Positions 12,001-24,281 of a stretch of DNA of 64,000 nucleotides are shown piece after piece. This stretch comes from Anaspis maculata (lineage: Eukaryota > Arthropoda > Insecta > Coleoptera > Scraptiidae). Each line of letters begins with the position of its first letter. The first letter of the stretch is position 1. A model generated the notes under the pieces. The model did not search any database and was not told the origin of the DNA. It was given only the letters and a program-made list of their open reading frames with translations. The translations under genes and the position numbers were made by a program. The stretch is taken from NCBI GenBank assembly GCA_949128115.1, contig OX421964.1, positions 50,446,601 through 50,510,600 on the forward strand, written 5' to 3'.

Positions 12001-14800
12001 TCTGACTTCTGCAGCAAATGACCAAACAGCCAATTACCGAGAAGTTTTCCCGAATTTAACACTATTATTTCAAAAAAAGCCGATGGATTGAGTATCCTAA
12101 GCCCGGAATAAAGTTCAAACTTTTATCGGTGAAGCCGAACGGATCGCTGAGAAAAAAATCGATTCCGAATCTGACTTCTGCAGCAAATGACCAAACAGCC
12201 AATTACCGAGAAGTTTTCCCGAATTTAACATTATTATTTCAAAAAAAAAGCCGATGGATTGAGTATCCTAAGCCCGGAATAAAGTTCAAACTTTTATCGG
12301 TGAAGCCGAACGGATCGCTGAGAAAAAAATCGATTCCGAATCTGACTTCTGCAGCAAATGACCAAACAGCCAATTACCGAAAAGTTTTCCCGAATTTAAC
12401 ACTATTATTTCAAAAAAAAGCCGATGGATTGAGTATCCTAAGCCCGGAATAAAGTTCAAACTTTTATCGGTGAAGCCGAACGGATCGCTGAGGAAAAAAT
12501 CGATTCCGAATCTGACTTCTGCAGCAAATGACCAAACAGCCAATTACCGAGAAGTTTTCCCGAATTTAACACTATTATTTCAAAAAAAGCCGATGGATTG
12601 AGTATCCTAAGCCCGGAATAAAGTTTAAACTTTTATCGGTGAAGCCGAACGGATCGCTGAGAAAAAAATCGATTCCAAATCTGACTTCTGCAGCAAATGA
12701 CCAAACAGCCAATTACCGAGAAGTTTTCCCGAATTTAACACTATTATTTCAAAAAAAGCCGATGGATTGAGTATCCTAAGCCCGGAATAAAGTTCAAACT
12801 TTTATCGGTGAAGCCGAACGGATCGCTGAGAAAAAAATCGATTCCGAATCTGACTTCTGCAGCAAATGACCAAACAGCCAATTACCGAGAAGTTTTCCCG
12901 AATTTAACATTATTATTTCAAAAAAAAAGCCGATGGATTGAGTATCCTAAGCCCGGAATAAAGTTCAAACTTTTATCGGTGAAGCCGAACGGATCGCTGA
13001 GAAAAAAATCGATTCCGAATCTGACTTCTGCAGCAAATGACCAAACAGCCAATTACCGAAAAGTTTTCCCGAATTTAACACTATTATTTCAAAAAAAAGC
13101 CGATGGATTGAGTATCCTAAGCCCGGAATAAAGTTCAAACTTTCATCGGTGAAGCCGAACGGATCGCTGAGAAAAAAATCGATTCCGAATCTGACTTCTG
13201 CAGCAAATGACCAAACAGCCAATTACCGAGAAGTTTTCCCGAATTCAACATTATTATTTCAAAAAAAAGCCGATGGATTGAGTATCCTAAGCGCGGAATA
13301 AAGTTCAAACTTTTATCGGTGAAGCCGAACGGATCGCTGAGAAAAAAATCGATTCCGAATCTGACTTCTGCAGCAAATGACCAAACAGCCAATTACCGAG
13401 AAGTTTTCCCGAATTTAACACTATTATTCCAAAAAAAGCCGATGGATTGAGTATCCTAAGCCCGGAATAAAGTTCAAACTTTTATCGGTGAAGCCGAACG
13501 GATCGCTGAGAAAAAAATCGATTCCAAATCTGACTTCAGCAGCAAATGACCAAACAGCCAATTACCGAGAAGTTTTCCCGAATTTAACACCATTTTATTC
13601 AAAAAGAAGCCGATGGATTGAGAATCCTTAGCCCGGAATAAAGTTCAAACATTTATCGGTGAAGCCGAACGGATCGCTGAGAAAAAAATCGATTCCGAAT
13701 CTGACTTCTGCAGCAAATGACCAAACAGCCAATTACCGAGAAGTTTTCCCGAATGTAACATAATTATTTAAAAAAAAAAGCCGATGGATTGAGTATCCTA
13801 AGCCCGGAATAAAGTTCAAACTTTTATCGGTGAAGCCGAACGGATCGCTGAGGAAAAAATCGATTCCGAATCTGACTTCTGCAGCAAATGACCAAACAGC
13901 CAATTACCGAGAAGTTTTCCCGAATTTAACACTATTATTTCAAAAAAAGCCGATGGATTGAGTATCCTAAGCCCGGAATAAAGTTTAAACTTTTATCGGT
14001 GAAGCCGAACGGATCGCTGAGAAAAAAATCGATTCCAAATCTGACTTCTGCAGCAAATGACCAAACAGCCAATTACCGAGAAGTTTTCCCGAATTTAACA
14101 CTATTATTTCAAAAAAAGCCGATGGATTGAGTATCCTAAGCCCGGAATAAAGTTCAAACTTTTATCGGTGAAGCCGAACGGATCGCTGAGAAAAAAATCG
14201 ATTCCGAATCTGACTTCTGCAGCAAATGACCAAACAGCCAATTACCGAGAAGTTTTCCCGAATTTAACATTATTATTTCAAAAAAAAAGCCGATGGATTG
14301 AGTATCCTAAGCCCGGAATAAAGTTCAAACTTTTATCGGTGAAGCCGAACGGATCGCTGAGAAAAAAATCGATTCCGAATCTGACTTCTGCAGCAAATGA
14401 CCAAACAGCCAATTACCGAAAAGTTTTCCCGAATTTAACACTATTATTTCAAAAAAAAGCCGATGGATTGAGTATCCTAAGCCCGGAATAAAGTTCAAAC
14501 TTTCATCGGTGAAGCCGAACGGATCGCTGAGAAAAAAATCGATTCCGAATCTGACTTCTGCAGCAAATGACCAAACAGCCAATTACCGAGAAGTTTTCCC
14601 GAATTCAACATTATTATTTCAAAAAAAAGCCGATGGATTGAGTATCCTAAGCGCGGAATAAAGTTCAAACTTTTATCGGTGAAGCCGAACGGATCGCTGA
14701 GAAAAAAATCGATTCCGAATCTGACTTCTGCAGCAAATGACCAAACAGCCAATTACCGAGAAGTTTTCCCGAATTTAACACTATTATTTCAAAAAAAGCC
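9091..14800 (+). repeat. 8-monomer HOR, 1360-bp period, about 4 units
   Basis: The marker GAGGAAAAAATCG recurs at 9091, 10451, 11811, 12490 and 13850. Spacings are 1360, 1360, 679 and 1360 bp. A full unit runs in order: GAGGAAAA, TTTAAAC with TTCCAAATC, a common monomer, AACATTATT, CCGAAAAGT, GAATTCAAC (EcoRI) with AGCGCGG, CTTCAGCAG (PstI lost), CACCATTTTATTC with GAGAATCC, and GTAACATAATT. The third unit lacks four monomers and passes from CCGAAAAGT straight to GAGGAAAA. EcoRI sites mark the units at 9842, 11202, 13241 and 14601. Confidence 0.92.
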
Positions 14801-17044
14801 GATGGATTGAGTATCCTAAGCCCGGAATAAAGTTTGAACTTTTATCGGTGAAGCCGAACGGATCGCTGAGAAAAAAATCGATTCCGAATCTGACTTCTGC
14901 AGCAAATGACCAAACAGCCAATTACCGAGAAGTTTTCCCGAATTTAACACTATTATTTTAAAAAAAAGCCGATGGATTGAGTATCCTAAGCCCGGAATAA
15001 AGTTCAAACTTTTATCGGTGAAGCCGAACGGATCGCTGAGAAAAAAAATCGATTCCGAATCTGACTTTTGCAGCAAATGACCAAACAGCCAAATTACCGA
15101 GAAGTTTTCCCGAATTTAACACTATTATTTCAAAAAAAGCCGATGGATTGAGTATCCTAAGCCCGGAATAAAGTTTAAACTTTTATCGGTGAAGCCGAAC
15201 GGATCGCTGAGAAAAAAATCGATTCCGAATCTGACTTCTGCAGCAAATGACCAAACAGCCAATTACCGAGAAGTTTTCCCGAATTTAACATTATTATTTC
15301 AAAAAAAAAGCCGATGGATTGAGTATCCTAAGCCCGGAATAAAACTCAAACTTTTATCGGTGAAGCCGAACGGATCGCTGAGAAAAAAATCGATTCCGAA
15401 TCTGACTTCTGCAGCAAATGACCAAACAGCCAATTACCGAGAAGTTTTCCCGAATTTAACACTATTATTTCAAAAAAAGCCGATGGATTGAGTATCCTAA
15501 GCCCGGAATAAAGTTCAAACTTTTATCGGTGAAGCCGAACGGATCGCTGAGAAAAAAATCGATTCCGAATCTGACTTCTGCAGCAAATGACCAAACAGCC
15601 AATTACCGAGAAGTTTTCCCGAATTTAACACTATTATTTCAAAGAAAAACCGATGGATTGAGTATCCTAAGCCCGGAATAAAGTTTAAACTTTTATCGGT
15701 GAAGCCGAACGGATCGCTGAGAGAAAAAACGATTCCGAATCTGACTTCTGCAGCAAATGACCAAACAGCAAATTACCGAGAAGTTTTCCCGAATTTAACA
15801 CTATTATTTCAAAAAAAAGCCGATGGATTGAGTATCCTAAGCCCGGGAAAAAGTTCAAACTTTTATCGGTGAAGCCGAACGGATCGCTGAGAAAAAAATC
15901 GATTCCGAATCTGACTTCTGCAGCAAATGATCAAACAGCCAATTACCGAGAAGTTTTCCCGAATTTAACACTATTATTCCAAAAAAAGCCGATGGATTGA
16001 GTATCCTAAGCCCGGAATAAAGTTCAAACTTTTATCGGTGAAGCCGAACGGATCGCTGAGAAAAAAATCGATTCCGAATCTGACTTCTGCAGCAAATGAC
16101 CAAACAGCCAATTACCGAGAAGTTTTCCCGAATTTAACACTATCATTTCAAAAAAAGCCGATGGATTGAGTATCCTAAGCCCGGAATAAAGTTTAAACTT
16201 TTATCGGTGAAGCCGAACGGATCGCTGAGAAAAAAATCGATTCCGAATCTGACTTCTGCAGCAAATGACCAAACAGCCAAATACCGAGAAGTTTTCCCGA
16301 ATTTACACTATTATTTCAAAAAAAAGCCGATGGATTGAGTATCCTAAGCCCGGAATAAAGTTCATACTTTTATCGGTGAAGCCGAACGGATCGCTGGGAA
16401 AAAAATCGATTCCGAATCTGACTTCTGCAGCAAATGACCAAACAGCCAATTACCGAGAAGTTTTCCCGAATTTAACATTATTATTTCAAAAAAAAGCCGA
16501 TGGATTGAGTATTCTAAGCCCGGAATAAGGTTTAAACTTTTATCGGTGAAGCCGAACGGATCGCTGAGAAAAAAATCGATTCCGAATCTGACTTCTGCAG
16601 CAAATGACCAAACAGCCAATTACCGAGAAGTTTTCCCGAATTTAACACTATTATTTCAAAAAAAGCCGATGGATTGAGTATCCTAAGCCCGGAATAAAGT
16701 TCAAACTTTTATCGGTGAAGCCGAACGGATCGCTGAGAAAAAAATCGATTCCAAATCTGACTTCTGCAGCAAATGACCAAACAGCCAATTACCGAGAAGT
16801 TTTCCCGAATTTAACACTATTATTTCAAAAAGAAGCCGATGGATTGAGTATCCTTAGCCCGGAATAAAGTTCAAACATTTATCGGTGAAGCCGAACGGAT
16901 CGCTGAGAAAAAAATCGATTCCGAATCTGACTTCTGCAGCAAATGACCAAACAGCCAATTACCGAGAAGTTTTCCCGAATTTAACATTATTATTTCAAAA
17001 AAAAAGCCGATGGATTGAGTATCCTAAGCCCGGAATAAAACTCA
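14801..17044 (+). repeat. Transition segment with one copy of the long-HOR marker series
   Basis: After the 8-monomer HOR come a GTTTGAAC monomer (near 14833), a monomer with A8 in tract 1 and CTTTTGCAG (PstI lost, near 15065), and CCAAATTACC with an extra A. An AAAACTC monomer is near 15343. The long-HOR series follows: AGAAAAACC (15642), CAGCAAATT, SmaI (15842), ATGATCAAA (15927), CTATCATTT (16140), CCAAATACC (16278), TTCATAC with GCTGGG (16362), GGAATAAGG (16523). The TATCCCAAG member is absent: the SmaI and ATGATCAAA states sit in the same monomer here. Confidence 0.8.
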
Positions 17045-19303
17045 AACTTTTATCGGTGAAGCCGAACGGATCGCTGAGAAAAAAATCGATTCCGAATCTG
17101 ACTTCTGCAGCAAATGACCAAACAGCCAATTACCGAGAAGTTTTCCCGAATTTAACACTATTATTCCAAAAAAAGCCGATGGATTGAGTATCCTAAGCCC
17201 GGAATAAAGTTCAAACTTTTATCGGTGAAGCCGAACGGATCGCTGAGAAAAAAATCGATTCCAAATCTGACTTCAGCAGCAAATGACCAAACAGCCAATT
17301 ACCGAGAAGTTTTCCCGAATTTAACACCATTTTATTCAAAAAGAAGCCGATGGATTGAGAATCCTTAGCCCGGAATAAAGTTCAAACATTTATCGGTGAA
17401 GCCGAACGGATCGCTGAGAAAAAAATCGATTCCGAATCTGACTTCTGCAGCAAATGACCAAACAGCCAATTACCGAGAAGTTTTCCCGAATGTAACATAA
17501 TTATTTAAAAAAAAAAGCCGATGGATTGAGTATCCTAAGCCCGGAATAAAGTTCAAACTTTTATCGGTGAAGCCGAACGGATCGCTGAGGAAAAAATCGA
17601 TTCCGAATCTGACTTCTGCAGCAAATGACCAAACAGCCAATTACCGAGAAGTTTTCCCGAATTTAACACTATTATTTCAAAAAAAGCCGATGGATTGAGT
17701 ATCCTAAGCCCGGAATAAAGTTTAAACTTTTATCGGTGAAGCCGAACGGATCGCTGAGAAAAAAATCGATTCCAAATCTGACTTCTGCAGCAAATGACCA
17801 AACAGCCAATTACCGAGAAGTTTTCCCGAATTTAACACTATTATTTCAAAAAAAGCCGATGGATTGAGTATCCTAAGCCCGGAATAAAGTTCAAACTTTT
17901 ATCGGTGAAGCCGAACGGATCGCTGAGAAAAAAATCGATTCCGAATCTGACTTCTGCAGCAAATGACCAAACAGCCAATTACCGAGAAGTTTTCCCGAAT
18001 TTAACATTATTATTTCAAAAAAAAAGCCGATGGATTGAGTATCCTAAGCCCGGAATAAAGTTCAAACTTTTATCGGTGAAGCCGAACGGATCGCTGAGAA
18101 AAAAATCGATTCCGAATCTGACTTCTGCAGCAAATGACCAAACAGCCAATTACCGAAAAGTTTTCCCGAATTTAACACTATTATTTCAAAAAAAAGCCGA
18201 TGGATTGAGTATCCTAAGCCCGGAATAAAGTTCAAACTTTCATCGGTGAAGCCGAACGGATCGCTGAGAAAAAAATCGATTCCGAATCTGACTTCTGCAG
18301 CAAATGACCAAACAGCCAATTACCGAGAAGTTTTCCCGAATTCAACATTATTATTTCAAAAAAAAGCCGATGGATTGAGTATCCTAAGCGCGGAATAAAG
18401 TTCAAACTTTTATCGGTGAAGCCGAACGGATCGCTGAGAAAAAAATCGATTCCGAATCTGACTTCTGCAGCAAATGACCAAACAGCCAATTACCGAGAAG
18501 TTTTCCCGAATTTAACACTATTATTTCAAAAAAAGCCGATGGATTGAGTATCCTAAGCCCGGAATAAAGTTTGAACTTTTATCGGTGAAGCCGAACGGAT
18601 CGCTGAGAAAAAAATCGATTCCGAATCTGACTTCTGCAGCAAATGACCAAACAGCCAATTACCGAGAAGTTTTCCCGAATTTAACACTATTATTTTAAAA
18701 AAAAGCCGATGGATTGAGTATCCTAAGCCCGGAATAAAGTTCAAACTTTTATCGGTGAAGCCGAACGGATCGCTGAGAAAAAAAATCGATTCCGAATCTG
18801 ACTTTTGCAGCAAATGACCAAACAGCCAAATTACCGAGAAGTTTTCCCGAATTTAACACTATTATTTCAAAAAAAGCCGATGGATTGAGTATCCTAAGCC
18901 CGGAATAAAGTTTAAACTTTTATCGGTGAAGCCGAACGGATCGCTGAGAAAAAAATCGATTCCGAATCTGACTTCTGCAGCAAATGACCAAACAGCCAAT
19001 TACCGAGAAGTTTTCCCGAATTTAACATTATTATTTCAAAAAAAAAGCCGATGGATTGAGTATCCTAAGCCCGGAATAAAACTCAAACTTTTATCGGTGA
19101 AGCCGAACGGATCGCTGAGAAAAAAATCGATTCCGAATCTGACTTCTGCAGCAAATGACCAAACAGCCAATTACCGAGAAGTTTTCCCGAATTTAACACT
19201 ATTATTTCAAAAAAAGCCGATGGATTGAGTATCCTAAGCCCGGAATAAAGTTCAAACTTTTATCGGTGAAGCCGAACGGATCGCTGAGAAAAAAATCGAT
19301 TCC
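17045..19303 (+). repeat. 2.26-kb copy of 13308-15566
   Basis: Markers match at a constant offset of 3737 bp (22 monomers): CTTCAGCAG (13534 and 17271), GAGGAAAA (13850 and 17588), EcoRI (14601 and 18338), GTTTGAAC, the A8 CTTTTGCAG monomer, CCAAATTACC and AAAACTC. The copies part near 19303, where TTCCAAATC replaces TTCCGAATC. I saw almost no internal differences. Confidence 0.9.
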
Positions 19304-19359
19304 AAATCTGACTTCTGCAGCAAATGACCAAACAGCCAATTACCGAGAAGTTTTCCCAA

Positions 19360-22285
19360 ATTTAACACTATTATTTCAAAAAGAAGCCGATGGATTGAGT
19401 ATCCTTAGCCCGGAATAGAGTTCAAACATTTATCGGTGAAGCCGAACGGATCGCTGAGAAAAAATCGATTCCGAATCTGACTTCTGCAGCAAATGACCAA
19501 ACAGCCAATTACCGAGAAGTTTTCCCGAATGTAACATAATTATTTAAAAAAAAAGCCGATGGATTGAGTATCCTAAGCCCGGAATAAAGCTCAAACTTTT
19601 ATCGGTGAAGCCGAACGGATCGCTGAGGAAAAAATCGATTCCGAATCTGACTTCTGCAGCAAATGACCAAACAGCCAATTACCGAGAAGTTTTCCCGAAT
19701 TTAACACTATTATTTCAAAAAAAGCCGATGGATTGAGTATCCTAAGCCCGGAATAAAATTTAAACTTTTATCGGTGAAGCCGAACGGATCGCTGAGAAAA
19801 AAATCGATTCCAAATCTGACTTCTGCAGCAAATGACCAAACAGCCAATTACCGAGAAGTTTTCCCGAATTTAATACTATTATTTCAAAAAGAATCCGATG
19901 GATTGAGTATCCTTAGCCCGGAATAAAGTTCAAACATTTATCGGTGAAGCCGAACGGATCGCTGAGAAAAAAATCGATTCCGAATCTGACTTCTGCAGCA
20001 AATGACCAAACAGCCAATTACCGAGAAGTTTTCCCGAATGTAACATAATTATTTAAAAAAAAAGCTGATGGATTGAGTATCCTAAGCCCGGAATAAAGTT
20101 CAAACTCTTATCGGTGAAGCCGAACGGATCGCTGAGAAAAAAATCGATTCCGAATCTGACTTCTGCAGCAAATGACCAAACAGCCAATTACCGAGAAGTT
20201 TTCCCGAATTTAACACTATTATTTCAAAGAAAAACCGATGGATTGAGTATCCTAAGCCCGGAATAAAGTTTAAACTTTTATCGGTGAAGCCGAACGGATC
20301 GCTGAGAGAAAAATCGATTCCGAATCTGACTTCTGCAGCAAATGACCAAACAGCAAATTACCGAGAAGTTTTCCCGAATTTAACACTATTATTTCAAAAA
20401 AAAGCCGATGGATTGAGTATCCTAAGCCCGGGAAAAAGTTCAAACTTTTATCGGTGAAGCCGAACGGATCGCTGAGAAAAAAATCGATTCCGAATCTGAC
20501 TTCTGCAGCAAATGACCAAACAGCCAATTACCGAGAAGTTTTCCCGAATTTAACATTATTATTTCAAAAAAAAAGCCGATGGATTGAGTATCCCAAGCCC
20601 GGAATAAAGTTCAAACTTCAATCGGTGAAGCCGAACGGATCGCTGAGAAAAAAATCGATTCCGAATCTGACTTCTGCAGCAAATGATCAAACAGCCAATT
20701 ACCGAGAAGTTTTCCCGAATTTAACACTATTATTCCAAAAAAAGCCGATGGATTGAGTATCCTAAGCCCGGAATAAAGTTCAAACTTTTATCGGTGAAGC
20801 CGAACGGATCGCTGAGAAAAAAATCGATTCCGAATCTGACTTCTGCAGCAAATGACCAAACAGCCAATTACCGAGAAGTTTTCCCGAATTTAACACTATC
20901 ATTTCAAAAAAAGCCGATGGATTGAGTATCCTAAGCCCGGAATAAAGTTTAAACTTTTATCGGTGAAGCCGAACGGATCGCTGAGGAAAAAATCGATTCC
21001 GAATCTGACTTCTGCAGCAAATGACCAAACAGCCAAATACCGAGAAGTTTTCCCGAATTTACACTATTATTTCAAAAAAAAGCCGATGGATTGAGTATCC
21101 TAAGCCCGGAATAAAGTTCATACTTTTATTGGTGAAGCCGAACGGATCGCTGGGAAAAAAATCGATTCCGAATCTGACTTCTGCAGAAAATGACCAAACA
21201 GCCAATTACCGAGAAGTTTTCCCGAATTTAACATTATTATTTCAAAAAAAAGCCGATGGATTGAGTATTCTAAGCCCGGAATAAGGTTTAAACTTTTATC
21301 GGTGAAGCCGAACGGATCGCTGAGAAAAAAATCGATTCCGAATCTGACTTCTGCAGCAAATGACCAAACAGCCAATTACCGAGAAGTTTTCCCGAATTTA
21401 ACACTATTATTTCAAAAAAAGCCGATGGATTGAGTATCCTAAGCCCGGAATAAAGTTCAAACTTTTATCGGTGAAGCCGAACGGATCGCTGAGAAAAAAA
21501 TCGATTCCAAATCTGACTTCTGCAGCAAATGACCAAACAGCCAATTACCGAGAAGTTTTCCCGAATTTAACACTATTATTTCAAAAAGAAGCCGATGGAT
21601 TGAGTATCCTTAGCCCGGAATAAAGTTCAAACATTTATCGGTGAAGCCGAACGGATCGCTGAGAAAAAAATCGATTCCGAATCTGACTTCTGCAGCAAAT
21701 GACCAAACAGCCAATTACCGAGAAGTTTTCCCGAATTTAACATTATTATTTCAAAAAAAAAGCCGATGGATTGAGTATCCTAAGCCCGGAATAAAACTCA
21801 AACTTTTATCGGTGAAGCCGAACGGATCGCTGAGAAAAAAATCGATTCCGAATCTGACTTCTGCAGCAAATGACCAAACAGCCAATTACCGAGAAGTTTT
21901 CCCGAATTTAACACTATTATTCCAAAAAAAGCCGATGGATTGAGTATCCTAAGCCCGGAATAAAGTTCAAACTTTTATCGGTGAAGCCGAACGGATCGCT
22001 GAGAAAAAAATCGATTCCAAATCTGACTTCTGCAGCAAATGACCAAACAGCCAATTACCGAGAAGTTTTCCCGAATTTAACACCATTTTATTCAAAAAGA
22101 AGCCGATGGATTGAGTATCCTTAGCCCGGAATAAAGTTCAAACATTTATCGGTGAAGCCGAACGGATCGCTGAGAAAAAAATCGATTCCGAATCTGACTT
22201 CTGCAGCAAATGACCAAACAGCCAATTACCGAGAAGTTTTCCCGAATGAAACATAATTATTTAAAAAAAAAGCCGATGGATTGAG
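19360..22285 (+). repeat. 2.9-kb long-HOR block, copy 1 (offset 4922 to 24282)
   Basis: In order it holds CCTTAG with GGAATAGAG (19417), GTAACATAATT, GAGGAAAA, TTTAAAC, AATACTATT with CCTTAG, GTAACATAATT, CTCTTATCGG, AGAAAAACC, CAGCAAATT, SmaI (20427), TATCCCAAG, ATGATCAAA, CTATCATTT, CCAAATACC, TTCATAC, GGAATAAGG, CCTTAG, AAAACTC and CACCATTTTATTC. The same order recurs 4922 bp (29 monomers) downstream and again about 39837 bp downstream. Single-copy changes include TTATTGGTG near 21127 and CTGCAGAAAA near 21181. Confidence 0.9.
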
Positions 22286-22289
22286 TATC

Positions 22290-24280
22290 CCAAGCCCGGA
22301 ATAAAGTTCAAACTTTTATCGGTGAAGCCGAACGGATCGCTGAGAAAAAAATCGATTCCGAATCTGACTTCTGCAGCAAATGATCAAACAGCCAATTACC
22401 GAGAAGTTTTCCCGAATTTAACACTATTATTTCAAAAAAAAGCCGATGGATTGAGTATCCTAAGCCCGGAATAAAGTTCAAACTTTTATCGGTGAAGCCG
22501 AACGGATCGCTGAGAAAAAAATCAATTCCGAATCTGACTTCTGCAGCAAATGACCAAACAGCCAATTACCGAGAAGTTTTCCCAAATTTAACACTATTAT
22601 TTCAAAAAAAAGCCGATGGATTGAGTATCCTAAGCCCGGAATAAAGTTCAAACTTTTATCGGTGAAGCCGAACGGATCGCTGAGAAAAAAATCGATTCCG
22701 AATCTGACTTCTGCAGCAAATGACCAAACAGCCAATTACCGAGAAGTTTTCCCGAATTTAACACTATTATTTCAAAAAAAGCCGATGGATTGAGTATCCT
22801 AAGCCCGGAATAAAGTTTAAACTTTTATCGGTGAAGCCGAACGGATCGCTGAGAAAAAAATCGATTCCGAATCTGACTTCTGCAGCAAATGACCAAACAG
22901 CCAATTACCGAGAAGTTTTCCCGAATTTACCACTATTATTTCAAAAAAAGCCGATGGATTGAGTATCCTAAGCCCGGAATAAAGTTTAAACTTTTATCGG
23001 TGGAGCCGAACGGATCGCTGAGAAAAAATCGATTCCGAATCTGACTTCTGCAGCAAATGACCAAACAACCAATTACCGAGAAGTTTTCCAGAATTTAACA
23101 CTATTATTTGAAAAAAAAGCCGATGGATTGAGTATCCTAAGCCCGGAATAAAGTTCAAACTTTTATCGGTGAAGCCGAACGGATCGCTGAGAAAAAAATC
23201 GATTCCGAATCTGACTTCTGCAGCAAATGACCAAACAGCCAATTACCGAGAAGTTTTCCCGAATTTAACATTATTATTTCAAAAAAAAAGCCGATGGATT
23301 GAGTATCCTAAGCCCGGAATAAAGTTCAAACTTTTATCGGTGAAGCCGAACGGATCGCTGAGAAAAAAATCGATTCCGAATCTGACTTCTGCAGCAAATG
23401 ACCAAACAGCCAATTACCGAGAAGTTTTCCCGAATTTAACACTATTATTTCAAAAAAAGCCGATGGATTGAGTATCCTAAGCCCGGAATAAAGTTTTAAC
23501 TTTTATCGGTGGAGCCGAACGGATCGCTGAGAAAAAATCGATTCCGAATCTGACTTCTGCAGCAAATGACCAAACAACCAATTACCGAGAAGTTTTCCCG
23601 AATTTACAACTATTATTTTAAAAAAAAGCCGATGGATTGAGTATCCTAAGCCCGGAATAAAGTTCAAACTTTTATCGGTGAAGCCGAACGGATCGCTGAG
23701 AAAAAAATCGATTCCAAATCTGACTTCTGCAGCAAATGACCAAACAGCCAATTACCGAGAAGTTTTCCCGAATTTAACATTATTATTTCAAAAAAAAGCC
23801 GATGGATTGAGTATCCTAAGCCCGGAATAAAGTTTTAACTTTCATCGGTGGAGCCGAACGGATCGCTGAGAAAAAATCGATTCCGAATCTGACTTCTGCA
23901 GCAAATGACCAAACAACCAATTACCGAGAAGTTTTCCCGAATTTAACACTATTATTTAAAGAAAAAGCCGATGGATTGAGTATCCTAAGCCCGGAATAAA
24001 GTTCAAACTTTTATCGGTGAAGCCGAACGGATCGCTGAGAAAAAAATCGATTCCGAATCTGACTTCTGCAGCAAATGACCAAACAGCCAATTACCGAGAA
24101 GTTTTCCCGAATTTAACATTATTATTTCAAAAAAAAAGCCGATGGATTGAGTATCCTAAGCCCGGAATAAAGTTCAAACTTTTATCGGTGAAGCCGAACG
24201 GATCGCTGAGAAAAAAATCGATTCCGAATCTGACTTCTGCAGCAAATGACCAAACAGCCAATTACCGAGAAGTTTTCCCG
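22290..24280 (+). repeat. GGTGGAGCC-rich block, partial copy
   Basis: This matches 1910-3900 at an offset of about 20379 bp, with GGTGGAGCC monomers at 23000, 23509 and 23848. At its left edge a GAATGAAACATAATT monomer is joined to a TATCCCAAG monomer. The AGAAAAACC, CAGCAAATT and SmaI members that normally separate those two are missing, which marks an exchange or deletion point near 22285. Confidence 0.85.
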
Positions 24281-24281
24281 A

